A stretch of 21,996 bases of DNA, taken from Candidatus Uhrbacteria bacterium. GTDB lineage: Bacteria; Patescibacteriota; Patescibacteriia; 2-12-FULL-60-25. The position numbers and the translations under genes were made by a program. The stretch is from the NCBI GenBank assembly GCA_023246415.1, contig JAHFIK010000017.1, forward strand, positions 1-21,996, given 5' to 3'. Numbering within the stretch: the first letter of the stretch is position 1; each line of letters begins with the position of its first letter. Of the stretch, positions 6,788 to 12,648 are shown piece by piece. The notes below the pieces were generated by a model. That model did not search any database and was not told the DNA's origin. It saw nothing but the letters and a program-made list of their open reading frames with translations.

Positions 6788-7360
6788 TTACGATTTCGAG
6801 ACCTCAACCGCCTGAATAAACCGATCGACTTGCTGATAGAGCGCTTCAAGCGATCCGTTATTGTCGATGATAATTTCTGCTTTACTCATGAGCTCGCGAG
6901 CCGAGACTTCGGTGGAACGATTTTCGAGTTTCATGAAATCATCAAATGTCTGCGTGGCTTCTTCGGTTTTTTCTGCACGCAATTTTGCACGTTCGTAGCG
7001 CACGCGCGGTTCCGCATCCACGGCTACAAGGTGGAAGTTTTTCATCCCTCGGAAGACGGTGATGTCGCCTTCGCGACGCACGCCATCAATCACGACAATC
7101 GGGGAGGTTGAACGCTGTGCGCCGATCAACATGGCGCGTGCAAGGGTGTCTTCGCCGCACCGCTCACGGAGTACTTCGGAGAGGACAATGAGATTATCTC
7201 GCGTCTGTTCAACGTGAAGTCGTTCCAGGATCGCGTTCAACGTTGAGGAGAATCGCAATTTTTCCGCACCATGATGCGTTTGGATGTAGGCGGCGATCGT
7301 TCCTTTTCCGGAGGCGGGGAGTCCGACGATCCCGATAATCATGTGTTCGTTCGCGTTCAT
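6788..7360 (-). CDS. P-loop nucleotide kinase-like protein (UPF0200/dephospho-CoA-kinase-like), paralogue B
   Basis: A 190-residue cytoplasmic P-loop protein. Walker A GLPASGKGT is at 13-21. IVVIDGVRREGDITVF lies in the middle, then AVDAEPRVRYERAKLRAEKTEE as a lid-like arginine helix. The C-terminal IIIDNNGSLEALYQQVD resembles the ending of UPF0200/dephospho-CoA kinase-like proteins. It aligns along its length with the neighbouring kinase (5968-6534), so the pair arose by tandem duplication. The ATG at 7360 overlaps the dCMP deaminase stop codon (ATGA), which points to translational coupling. A second ATG six codons later (7342) is possible. Neither has a clear ribosome binding site. The coupling supports a role in deoxynucleotide supply. 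Confidence 0.82.
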   Translation of the reverse strand: MNANEHMIIGIVGLPASGKGTIAAYIQTHHGAEKLRFSSTLNAILERLHVEQTRDNLIVLSEVLRERCGEDTLARAMLIGAQRSTSPIVVIDGVRREGDITVFRGMKNFHLVAVDAEPRVRYERAKLRAEKTEEATQTFDDFMKLENRSTEVSARELMSKAEIIIDNNGSLEALYQQVDRFIQAVEVSKS

Positions 7361-7875
7361 GCCGTTGGGGGTGATGCGGGACTGGCTTTCTCCGCAATCT
7401 CATGGAATTTTTGGCTCATCTCGTCATACCATGCGCCATTCGGCTGGTACATTTCCATGGTGACGCCCGCGTCTTCAAACGCCTCTTTGATCGAAACGGT
7501 ATTCGTGAACACGGCTCCGGCTACCACGCGCTTAATACCGACCATGATGATTTTTTTTGCACAGTGATAGCACGGGCTATGCGTGGTGTAGAGCGTGGCT
7601 CCTTCGGCAGATTGTCCCCCGATCGCCGCGAGCTGGAGGATGGCATTTTCTTCCGCATGGAGCGTCCGGATGCAGTGCCCTTCTTCCATGAGGTGTCCGG
7701 CAGGCCCGTCGCAGTGGGGGAGTCCTGGAGGCGCGCCATTGTATCCCGTGGAGATGATGCGCTTGTTTTTCACGAGGACGGCGCCGATGTAGGCGCGATC
7801 ACAGGTGGCGCGCGTGGATGCGATTTTTGCAATCGCCATGAAGTAGTCATCCCAAGATGGGCGGAGGGTTGCCAT
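7357..7875 (-). CDS. Deoxycytidylate (dCMP) deaminase
   Basis: A zinc enzyme that deaminates dCMP to dUMP, the substrate of ThyX in this cluster. In 172 residues the cytidine/deoxycytidylate deaminase signature is complete: TLHAEENAIL with zinc ligand H73 and catalytic E75, and SPCYHCAKK with zinc ligands C102 and C105. The segment GYNGAPPGLPHCDGPAG plus GHC before HAE is typical of dCMP deaminases rather than cytidine deaminases, and can hold a second structural zinc. The ATG at 7875 (MATLRPSWDDYFM) is the family-like start. The longer frame would read through the promoter. The first gene of a two-gene unit: its stop overlaps the kinase start at 7360. Confidence 0.94.
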   Translation of the reverse strand: MATLRPSWDDYFMAIAKIASTRATCDRAYIGAVLVKNKRIISTGYNGAPPGLPHCDGPAGHLMEEGHCIRTLHAEENAILQLAAIGGQSAEGATLYTTHSPCYHCAKKIIMVGIKRVVAGAVFTNTVSIKEAFEDAGVTMEMYQPNGAWYDEMSQKFHEIAEKASPASPPTA

Positions 7876-7903
7876 ATCAAAGATGTGGATAATTCTTGGA
7901 AGT

Positions 7904-7932
7904 AGGTTAGCCCGCGTTGAAGGGAGAGTCAA
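7904..7932 (-). promoter_or_regulatory. Promoter of the dCMP deaminase-kinase unit
   Basis: On the minus strand: TTGACT (7932-7927), 17-base spacer, TAACCT (7909-7904). This is one of the best consensus matches in the window. The leader would be about 22 bases, without a clear Shine-Dalgarno. Confidence 0.6.
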
Positions 7933-7937
7933 AGAAA

Positions 7938-8010
7938 GGGTCCGTAGTGCGTCGTGCGTGGTCCGTAGTTCGGATCTTACTACGGACTACGCACTACGGA
8001 CTACGGACCC
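7938..8010. repeat. Tandem-repeat hairpin 5, 7-base unit GTCCGTA/GTGCGTM
   Basis: Two 31-base arms (7938-7968 and 7980-8010) pair at 28 positions around an 11-base loop. The period is 7, not 8, though the unit is clearly related to the GTCCGTAG family. It lies between the rplA terminator and the dCMP deaminase promoter. Confidence 0.9.
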
Positions 8011-8021
8011 ATAATATCGAT

Positions 8022-8047
8022 AAACCCCCGGAATTCCTCCGAGGGTT
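8022..8047 (-). terminator. rplA terminator
   Basis: The stem AAACCCCCGGA (8022-8032) / TCCGAGGGTTT (8037-8047) has one mismatch and a short AATTCC-type loop. On the minus strand it ends in TTTATCGATATT, about 30 bases after the rplA stop. Confidence 0.8.
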
Positions 8048-8075
8048 TATTTCTCACACAATTTCTAGATAGTGG

Positions 8076-8765
8076 TTACACCGCGCTTGGATCCACCTTG
8101 ACGCCAGGGCCCATCGTGGAGGTGACGGTCAGCGACTTGATGAACGTTCCCTTCGACGTCGCTGGCTTGTTCTTCTTCAAGGCTTCCATGAGCACCAGGA
8201 AGTTCTCGAGGAGCTTTTCCGCATCAAGCGAGGCTTTTCCGATGACCACGTGGACGTTGCCGGTGGCGTCGTTCTTGTACGCGATTTTTCCCTTCTTGAG
8301 CTCTTCGATGATCTTCCCGATCTGCGGTCCGACCGTATCGGTCTTCGGGTTTGGCATGAGGCCTTTCGGTCCGAGGATTTTCGCAACCTTCGCGAGCTTC
8401 GGCATCATGTCCGGCGTGGCGACCGCAACATCGAAGTTGATCTTTCCGGTCTTCGCAATTTCTTCAACGAGTTCTTCACCGCCAACCAAATCGGCACCGG
8501 CATCCTTTGCTTCCTTTTCCTTGGCTTCTGGAACGAATGCGGCGACCTTCTTAATTTTTCCGGCGGTGTGCGGGAAGACGAGCGTGGAGCGGATCATCTG
8601 ATCGCTCTTCTTCACGTCGATTCCGAGGTTCGCGTGGACTTCAACAGTCTCGTCGAACTTCGTGGAGGCGGAGGCGCGAACGAGTTCGAGCGCATCCTTT
8701 GGGGTGTACAGTTTTTTTGCTTCGACCTTGGCTTTGAGCCCGGTGTAGCGCTTGCTGTGTGGCAT
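8076..8765 (-). CDS. rplA: 50S ribosomal protein L1
   Basis: L1 binds the 23S rRNA L1 stalk and in many bacteria represses its own operon. The 229 residues have the usual length and motifs: HSKRYTGLKAKVEAKKLYTP at the start, DVKKSDQMIRSTLVFPHTAGK, then KVAKILGPKGLMPNPKTDTV, and the C-terminal KSLTVTSTMGPGVKVDP. The ATG at 8765 is chosen by family fit. The longer frame crosses the promoter and the leader. Unusually, it is separated from rplK by two unrelated genes (9069-9638, 9820-10593). It has its own promoter, a ~76-base leader with paired elements, and its own terminator. Confidence 0.97.
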   Translation of the reverse strand: MPHSKRYTGLKAKVEAKKLYTPKDALELVRASASTKFDETVEVHANLGIDVKKSDQMIRSTLVFPHTAGKIKKVAAFVPEAKEKEAKDAGADLVGGEELVEEIAKTGKINFDVAVATPDMMPKLAKVAKILGPKGLMPNPKTDTVGPQIGKIIEELKKGKIAYKNDATGNVHVVIGKASLDAEKLLENFLVLMEALKKNKPATSKGTFIKSLTVTSTMGPGVKVDPSAV

Positions 8766-8786
8766 ATCTCTAATGTGGTCGTGGCG

Positions 8787-8826
8787 TCCCCGTGATCTCG
8801 ATATCCATCGGGATGGGAGACTCCCA
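8787..8826 (-). promoter_or_regulatory. Structured rplA leader, candidate L1 autoregulatory site
   Basis: In the rplA mRNA leader, TCCCG (8813-8809) pairs with CGGGGA (8792-8787), enclosing a purine-rich GATGGAT loop. Just upstream is a perfect TGGGAG/CTCCCA hairpin (8814-8826). L1 is known to bind a GAUG-containing internal loop in its own mRNA. The match here is suggestive only. Confidence 0.25.
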
Positions 8827-8847
8827 CAGTGATGATTAAGTGGCCGT

Positions 8848-8876
8848 ACAGTAGCCGAATGCGGGAAAAATGGCAA
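8848..8876 (-). promoter_or_regulatory. rplA promoter
   Basis: On the minus strand: TTGCCA (8876-8871), 17-base spacer, TACTGT (8853-8848). This gives rplA independent transcription and a leader of about 76 bases. Confidence 0.5.
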
Positions 8877-8884
8877 GGGGGGTG

Positions 8885-8972
8885 GGCAGGGGCAGGGGCG
8901 TAGGACGTGGTTGCGTGGTTGCGTAGGGTTTTTCTTTAATTTTCTACGAAATCGCGCAACCACGTCCCTGCC
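8885..8972. repeat. Tandem-repeat hairpin 6, 8-base unit TTGCGTGG
   Basis: The left arm, from about 8890, contains GGCAGGG, then ACGTGG, TTGCGTGG and TTGCGTAG. The right arm (8944-8972) is its complement with four differences, and lacks one seven-base piece (GCGTAGG) present on the left. The loop is T-rich. It follows the terminator of the 9069-9638 gene. Confidence 0.8.
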
Positions 8973-8981
8973 TTAAATAGC

Positions 8982-9013
8982 AAAAACCGTGCACTCTCTG
9001 AGAAGAGGCACGG
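8982..9013 (-). terminator. Terminator of the 9069-9638 gene
   Basis: The stem CCGTGC (8987-8992) / GCACGG (9008-9013) is followed on the minus strand by TTTTTGCTATTT, a typical intrinsic terminator. Confidence 0.75.
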
Positions 9014-9068
9014 CAGCTGCGAATAAGTGGAAACGAGGAAAAAGAGCGGGGGAGCGAGGCTCCGAGCG

Positions 9069-9638
9069 TTACGCAGGGGACTCTGAAGGGGGAGCTGATC
9101 GAGGACGCGAGGATGGAGATGGTTTTCGTTTCGTTTTTTCCGTCTTGAAACCGCGATACTTCTGTTTTGTCCGTGTTTTATACACGAGCCCAGAAACGAT
9201 TCGTTTTGCATGAATCCAGGGCAGAGTGATCATCTGATCTTCTTGCGCGGTCTTGATGATCTGCTTGGCTAATGCGAATCGAATGAAGTTCGATAGGCGG
9301 ACGATTCCGGAAATGGTGCCGTCCCGTTCAAGCGCCTGGATGATCGCGTCATCGACGTGATGAGTGTATCGGTGGACTGAGACGTACACCGTTCGCGGTC
9401 CTTCGCACCAGATGGGGACGATTCCGTGAAGCGGTTTTTCGTACGCCATGAGTGTGGACTGCGTCAGTGTTTCTTCAAGGATGAAATTGCGTCCGATGAC
9501 GGTGTGCGGATTGGCGCTGATTGACCACGAAACCGTGGTCAGTTCGGCGATCGGCGTCCGGTGGGTGATGCGACTGACTGATTCCAATTCATCGAATGAA
9601 TCACGGTCGGGGTCGCATATTGTTTCAACTGACTCCAT
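9069..9638 (-). CDS. Unknown protein with basic Ser/Pro-rich tail
   Basis: A 189-residue protein I do not recognise. The N-terminal half is mixed alpha/beta with an acidic start (DPDRDSFDELESV). Residues 82-131 (RTVYVSVHRYTHHVDDAIIQ, then ALERDGTISGIVRLSNFIRF) look like a strand followed by helices. From about 154 the tail is strongly basic, then rich in Ser and Pro (KTRTKQKYRGFKTEKTKRK, then PSPSSRPRSAPPSESPA), suggesting nucleic-acid or ribosome contact. No signal peptide or membrane helix is present. The ATG at 9638 has a GAGGGAG ribosome binding site and a 17-spaced promoter, and a strong terminator follows, so it is an independent gene. It sits between rplK and rplA, where no gene is expected. 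Confidence 0.72.
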   Translation of the reverse strand: MESVETICDPDRDSFDELESVSRITHRTPIAELTTVSWSISANPHTVIGRNFILEETLTQSTLMAYEKPLHGIVPIWCEGPRTVYVSVHRYTHHVDDAIIQALERDGTISGIVRLSNFIRFALAKQIIKTAQEDQMITLPWIHAKRIVSGLVYKTRTKQKYRGFKTEKTKRKPSPSSRPRSAPPSESPA

Positions 9639-9699
9639 GCTCGTCTACTCCCTCTTCAATTATGAATCCGATTCGCATCTCTCTGCGAACGGGGGCATG

Positions 9700-9728
9700 A
9701 GTGTGCCATGGATCTCGGGGGGCGTCAA
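9700..9728 (-). promoter_or_regulatory. Promoter of the 9069-9638 gene
   Basis: On the minus strand: TTGACG (9728-9723), 17-base spacer, CACACT (9705-9700). The leader is about 55 bases and carries a GAGGGAG ribosome binding site (9654-9648). A CATAAT closer to the gene is an alternative -10. Confidence 0.45.
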
Positions 9729-9753
9729 GATCGGTGAGCGTTCCGCGATATCC

Positions 9754-9813
9754 AACAATTCAACAATACAACAATCCAGTCAGCTGACTGGATTGTTGTA
9801 TTGTTGAATTGTT
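9754..9813. repeat. Tandem-repeat hairpin 7, perfect 60-bp palindrome, 8-base unit CAACAATN
   Basis: Bases 9754-9783 are the exact reverse complement of 9784-9813, with no loop. Each arm holds three CAACAATN units plus the inner CCAGTCAG half of a CAGTCAGCTGACTG core. It starts six bases after the stop of the 9820-10593 gene. Confidence 0.96.
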
Positions 9814-9819
9814 TTATTG

Positions 9820-10593
9820 TTATGGGTTGTTCTGTGCCGCATTCTCCGTCGGAACAGGACTTCCGGTGCAGGCGGTTGCGGTTTGTTTGAGCTCGTTTCC
9901 GCGATCAATAAGCCATTGTCCTTGCGAAGATTCGGGTTGATTTTTTGTGGCGTCGCCCTCCGTTTTTTGACGGGTTCCTTCTGCCAGCAGGAGATCGGCG
10001 ACTTTTGAGGCGCTTTCGCCGCATTTGGAAATGGTCGTGGTTGCTCCGGCGAGGTTCTGTTTACAGGTCGTGTTTGCGTCCTGGATCAGCTTGAACGATT
10101 GATCGAACCCATCCACCTTGGTCGCGACGACACCGACATTCTGCGACATCGTTGCGGACGTGCTCGAGATGCCTTGCTCAAGCGTGCCGAGTTTCATCCA
10201 GATGAGCGGGAGGCCGGCGGCAAGCAGAACGAAGATGAGGACGCAGATGGTGATGACGGCGGCGTGCGAAGATCCGTTGTGACGCGGATGCTCCGTGAAT
10301 GCGGGCTTTGAAGACGGGGGCGCCGTCGGAATGCTTGGGATGACTGGTTGCAATGGAGACGGCGTTTCAGAAGCAGATTGGTCTGCTGATTTTTTCGAAA
10401 AAGAGAGGTCTGGTTTTGGCGATGAGGTCTCCGTGGTCGACGGAGGATTTCCGAGTCCATGCGGACGATCGGGGATCGGTGTTGCATCGGCGATCGGTTC
10501 CATGGGGAGGCGATCGGGCGGCGGAGTCTGTTTTTGTGGCGGATCTTGCATGGTCCGAATGATCGGATCTTGGGAGTCAGATTGTTGATCCAT
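9820..10593 (-). CDS. Single-pass membrane protein with Pro-rich cytoplasmic region
   Basis: A 257-residue protein in three parts. Residues 1-110 are disordered, rich in Pro/Ser/Thr (QTPPPDRLPMEPIADATP, for example). One hydrophobic helix is at about 111-133 (AAVITICVLIFVLLAAGLPLIW). The outer domain, residues 134-257, is Ser/Thr/Gln-rich with Cys at 177, 191 and 242 and a helical stretch that could be a coiled coil. The topology is probably N-in, C-out. I do not recognise a family. The ATG at 10593 has a TATACT -10 closely upstream, and no Shine-Dalgarno is visible. It lies within the ribosomal-protein cluster between rplK and rplA but has its own promoter. Confidence 0.75.
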   Translation of the reverse strand: MDQQSDSQDPIIRTMQDPPQKQTPPPDRLPMEPIADATPIPDRPHGLGNPPSTTETSSPKPDLSFSKKSADQSASETPSPLQPVIPSIPTAPPSSKPAFTEHPRHNGSSHAAVITICVLIFVLLAAGLPLIWMKLGTLEQGISSTSATMSQNVGVVATKVDGFDQSFKLIQDANTTCKQNLAGATTTISKCGESASKVADLLLAEGTRQKTEGDATKNQPESSQGQWLIDRGNELKQTATACTGSPVPTENAAQNNP

Positions 10594-10604
10594 AGATGTT
10601 CAAG

Positions 10605-10633
10605 AGTATAGGTTGGCGGACGAGAGATTGAAA
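10605..10633 (-). promoter_or_regulatory. Promoter of the 9820-10593 gene
   Basis: On the minus strand: TTTCAA (10633-10628), 17-base spacer, TATACT (10610-10605). The leader is only about five bases. Confidence 0.5.
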
Positions 10634-10650
10634 TAGCACGACAGGCAAAA

Positions 10651-10728
10651 TAACAATCAAGCAATCCAACAATCAAACAATCCAGTCAGCTGACTGGATT
10701 GTTTGATTGTTGGATTGCTTGATTGTTA
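10651..10728. repeat. Tandem-repeat hairpin 8, perfect 78-bp palindrome, 8-base unit AACAATCA
   Basis: Bases 10651-10689 are the exact reverse complement of 10690-10728 over all 39 positions, with no loop. Each arm carries four variant units (AACAATCA, AGCAATCC, AACAATCA, AACAATCC) and half of the AGTCAGCTGACT core, the same core as in hairpin 7. It begins four bases after the rplK stop codon. Confidence 0.97.
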
Positions 10729-10732
10729 AATC

Positions 10733-11158
10733 TTATTCGACGACCTGCAATCCCATCTGCTTTGCCGTGCCTTCGACTTGTCGCATCGCGGATTCCACGG
10801 TGTGACAATTCAAGTCTGGCATTTTCTTTTCAGCGATGTCTTTGATTTGTGCCTTGGTGACCTTTCCGGCTTTTTCAACGAGGTTCTTCGAAGATCCCTT
10901 TTTGATGCCTGCGGCGGCTTTCAACATTTCGGACACCGGGGCGATCTTGAGGATGAAATCGTAGGTGCGATCTTCGTAGATGGTGATGATCGCCGGGACG
11001 ACTTCGCCGCGTCGGCTCTGCGTGGCGTCATTGAAGCGCTTGCAGAATTCCGCGAGGTTGAGTCCTTGCGGACCGAGGGCGGTTCCAACCGGAGGGGCTG
11101 GGGTTGCCTCGCCACCTCGGATCTGGATTTTGACCTGGGTTTTGACTTTCTTTGCCAT
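10733..11158 (-). CDS. rplK: 50S ribosomal protein L11
   Basis: L11 binds the GTPase-associated region of 23S rRNA. It has exactly the usual 141 residues: MAKKVKTQVKIQIRGGEATP, then PPVGTALGPQGLNLAEFCKRFN (the proline-rich N-terminal domain). The RNA-binding domain follows, with AAGIKKGSSKNL and AEKKMPDLNCHTVESAMRQVEGTAKQMGL. The ATG at 11158 is fixed by the family. The longer frame would be encoded by repeat hairpin 9 and is rejected. No strong promoter or ribosome binding site is seen just upstream, so it is probably cotranscribed with secE-nusG. rplA, normally next, is displaced by two genes. Confidence 0.97.
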   Translation of the reverse strand: MAKKVKTQVKIQIRGGEATPAPPVGTALGPQGLNLAEFCKRFNDATQSRRGEVVPAIITIYEDRTYDFILKIAPVSEMLKAAAGIKKGSSKNLVEKAGKVTKAQIKDIAEKKMPDLNCHTVESAMRQVEGTAKQMGLQVVE

Positions 11159-11194
11159 AGATTCGTTGTATTGTGAGTCGTACGTTGTATTGCT

Positions 11195-11261
11195 GGAATT
11201 TGGAATTTGGAATTTGGAATTTAGGCCGGACCCAAATTCCAAATTCTAAATTCCAAATTCC
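11195..11261. repeat. Tandem-repeat hairpin 9, 7-base unit GGAATTT
   Basis: The left arm has four identical GGAATTT units (11195-11222). The right arm has four complementary units (11234-11261), one of them AAATTCT. The only difference would be a G-U wobble in RNA. It lies between nusG and rplK, and the same unit recurs at 19741-19821. Confidence 0.93.
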
Positions 11262-11289
11262 TTTCGTACCACGTTCGAGAGTTAAGCGT

Positions 11290-11320
11290 GCAGGGAAGAC
11301 GAGAAGCGCATCGTCCCTGC
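11290..11320 (-). terminator. Hairpin after nusG
   Basis: GCAGGGA (11290-11296) pairs with TCCCTGC (11314-11320) across a 17-base loop. No T run follows on the minus strand, so it may be a weak terminator or an RNA-end structure. Confidence 0.4.
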
Positions 11321-11337
11321 GACTTATCTCGAAGTCG

Positions 11338-11886
11338 CTAGATTTTTTTGACCTGGGTGAAGTCGAGTTCGAGCGGCGTTTCGCGGCCGAACATGCTGAC
11401 CAGAACCTTCACTTTTCCGCGGGCGCCATCGACATCGACGACTTTACCTTCGAATCCTTTGAATGGACCGTCGCCGATGCGAATCGGCATGCCTTCCACG
11501 AGGTCGATATCAATTTCTGGTTTTGAGGTATCGCCCATGCGCTTGAAGATGGCTTCCACTTCCTTCTCATCCAATGGCGTTGGGTTTGTTCCGGTTCCGA
11601 TAAAGCCGGTCACGTTCGGGGTGTTGCGGACAACGTACCAGGAATCATCTTGGACATCCATTTCAACGAGGACGTATCCTGGGAAAATCTTTTCTTCAAC
11701 GACTTTTCGCTTTCCGTTCTTGATCTTGATTTTCTTTTCCGTTGGAACGAGCACCTGGAAAATTTTATCCTTCATGCCAAGCGTGTCGATCCGGTTGTGA
11801 AGGTTCTCGGAGACGTTTTCTTCGTATCCGGAGTACGTGTGAATGGCGTACCATCGGCGTCCGTAGTTTACGTTTTGCTTTGGCAT
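11338..11886 (-). CDS. nusG: Transcription termination/antitermination factor NusG
   Basis: NusG binds RNA polymerase and links it to the leading ribosome. It has the usual 182-residue two-domain form. The NGN domain (about 10-118) contains RRWYAIHTYSGYEENVSENL, EEKIFPGYVLVEM and YVVRNTPNVTGFIG. The KOW domain (about 128-175) contains EGMPIRIGDGPFKGFEGKV and KVKVLVSMFGRETPLELDF. The ATG at 11886 (MPKQNVNYGRRW) is a typical start. It lies downstream of secE in the conserved order, with a one-armed repeat and a small hairpin between them. No clear ribosome binding site is seen. Confidence 0.97.
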   Translation of the reverse strand: MPKQNVNYGRRWYAIHTYSGYEENVSENLHNRIDTLGMKDKIFQVLVPTEKKIKIKNGKRKVVEEKIFPGYVLVEMDVQDDSWYVVRNTPNVTGFIGTGTNPTPLDEKEVEAIFKRMGDTSKPEIDIDLVEGMPIRIGDGPFKGFEGKVVDVDGARGKVKVLVSMFGRETPLELDFTQVKKI

Positions 11887-11897
11887 AAAGTGTATGA

Positions 11898-11929
11898 GTC
11901 GTGAAGTCGTTGAGTCGTGAAGTCGTGAA
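11898..11929. repeat. One-armed tandem repeat 10, 8-base unit GTCGTGAA
   Basis: Four units: GTCGTGAA, GTCGTTGA, GTCGTGAA, GTCGTGAA. No complementary second arm is present nearby. A short GAA-loop hairpin (11948-11981) lies between it and the secE stop. Confidence 0.85.
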
Positions 11930-11947
11930 GGGTGATGGACGACTTCG

Positions 11948-11981
11948 TCCCCCGAAGCTCGCTGCAGGCGAGCGAAGGGAG
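11948..11981. repeat. Short dispersed hairpin with facing GAA/GAA loop, copy 1
   Basis: An outer CCC/GGG stem (11951-11953 with 11977-11979), then GAA facing GAA (11954-11956, 11974-11976), then an inner GCTCGC/GCGAGC stem (11957-11962, 11968-11973). It starts two bases after the secE stop. The same design occurs at 17594-17633 after gyrB. Confidence 0.8.
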
Positions 11982-11982
11982 A

Positions 11983-12378
11983 TTAATTTTTTGGAAGTTG
12001 GACTTTGTTGGTTGTTGGAAGTTCAACCGTTGGCTGTGCGGGCGTATTTGCTTTTTGATCTGGGGTGGCTGGTTTTGATGTCGATGTCTCCGGGGTTGCC
12101 GTAGATGGCGTTGGGACGGAAGTGGTCTGAACATCAGGGACGACCGCAGGTTCAGCGCTTTGCTGTGCCGTCGAGTGCGGTGTCTTTGAGAGGGCGAACA
12201 GGATGCCTCTGGAGAATCCGTAGTCGAGCGATGCAAAGAAGACGGCGACGCCGACGGAAACAGCGACAACGAGCGCGGAATACCGAATGGTTTGTGCGCG
12301 AGTTGGCCAGGTGACCTTCTTTAATTCAGCAATTGACGACTTGACGTACTGAATGATGGCGGTGATGGGATTTCCCAT
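11983..12378 (-). CDS. secE: Preprotein translocase subunit SecE with long C-terminal tail
   Basis: SecE stabilises SecY in the inner-membrane translocon. Residues 1-60 match the single-helix bacterial SecE: an amphipathic stretch, then ELKKVTWPTRAQTIRY (18-33), then a membrane helix at about 34-56. Most short SecE proteins end soon after. Here another ~70 residues follow (about 64-131), made almost entirely of Thr, Pro, Ala, Ser and Gln (for example STATPETSTSKPATPDQ), and they should lie outside the membrane. The ATG at 12378 is the family start. It is the first gene of the secE-nusG-rplK unit, with a plausible promoter about 65-90 bases upstream. Confidence 0.93.
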   Translation of the reverse strand: MGNPITAIIQYVKSSIAELKKVTWPTRAQTIRYSALVVAVSVGVAVFFASLDYGFSRGILFALSKTPHSTAQQSAEPAVVPDVQTTSVPTPSTATPETSTSKPATPDQKANTPAQPTVELPTTNKVQLPKN

Positions 12379-12440
12379 AGTGGTAAATTGACCAGATTCT
12401 TAAAAGCCCCCTCCCCGGGGCCTCCATGACTGATGCCGAG

Positions 12441-12469
12441 AGCGTAGCAGAAACCGGCAGGCGATGCAA
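12441..12469 (-). promoter_or_regulatory. secE-nusG-rplK promoter
   Basis: On the minus strand: TTGCAT (12469-12464), 17-base spacer, TACGCT (12446-12441). The same -10 hexamer is used before gyrB. The leader is about 55 bases and includes a CCCCGGGG stretch. Confidence 0.5.
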
Positions 12470-12496
12470 GGGCTTACATGGGGGAGCGGTCGGTCT

Positions 12497-12560
12497 GTCC
12501 GTGGGTCCGTGGGTCCGTAAGATCGATACACGGACATACGGACCCACGGACATACGGACC
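12497..12560. repeat. Tandem-repeat hairpin 11, 8-base unit GTCCGTGG
   Basis: Three left units (12497-12520) pair with complementary units in 12528-12560. An outer GGGGGA/TCCCCC pairing (about 12480 with 12571) encloses the element. It is the only member lying between two divergent genes rather than at a gene's 3' end. On the plus strand a TTGATTTTT follows. Confidence 0.82.
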
Positions 12561-12572
12561 CGTGCATCCCCC

Positions 12573-12601
12573 TTGATTTTTCTCTGAGATTAGAGTAATC
12601 T
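12573..12601 (+). promoter_or_regulatory. Promoter of the 12649-13350 gene
   Basis: TTGATT (12573-12578), 17-base spacer, TAATCT (12596-12601). This is a strong housekeeping-type match and is divergent from the secE promoter. The leader is about 40 bases. Confidence 0.65.
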
Positions 12602-12648
12602 TCGGCGCATCTCCTTTTATTGTCCTTTTGAAAGGAATAGGTGTCGAA

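Noticed and set aside
11159..11242. Longer N-terminus for rplK reading through the GGAATTT repeat
   Set aside because: The added residues are encoded by the repeat hairpin and the internal ATG gives exactly the standard 141-residue L11. The same reasoning applies to upstream extensions at 19753-19848 and 3357-3458.
11868..12269. Minus-strand frame overlapping secE and the one-armed repeat
   Set aside because: Its product is a low-complexity out-of-frame reading of secE. SecE itself has the family motif.
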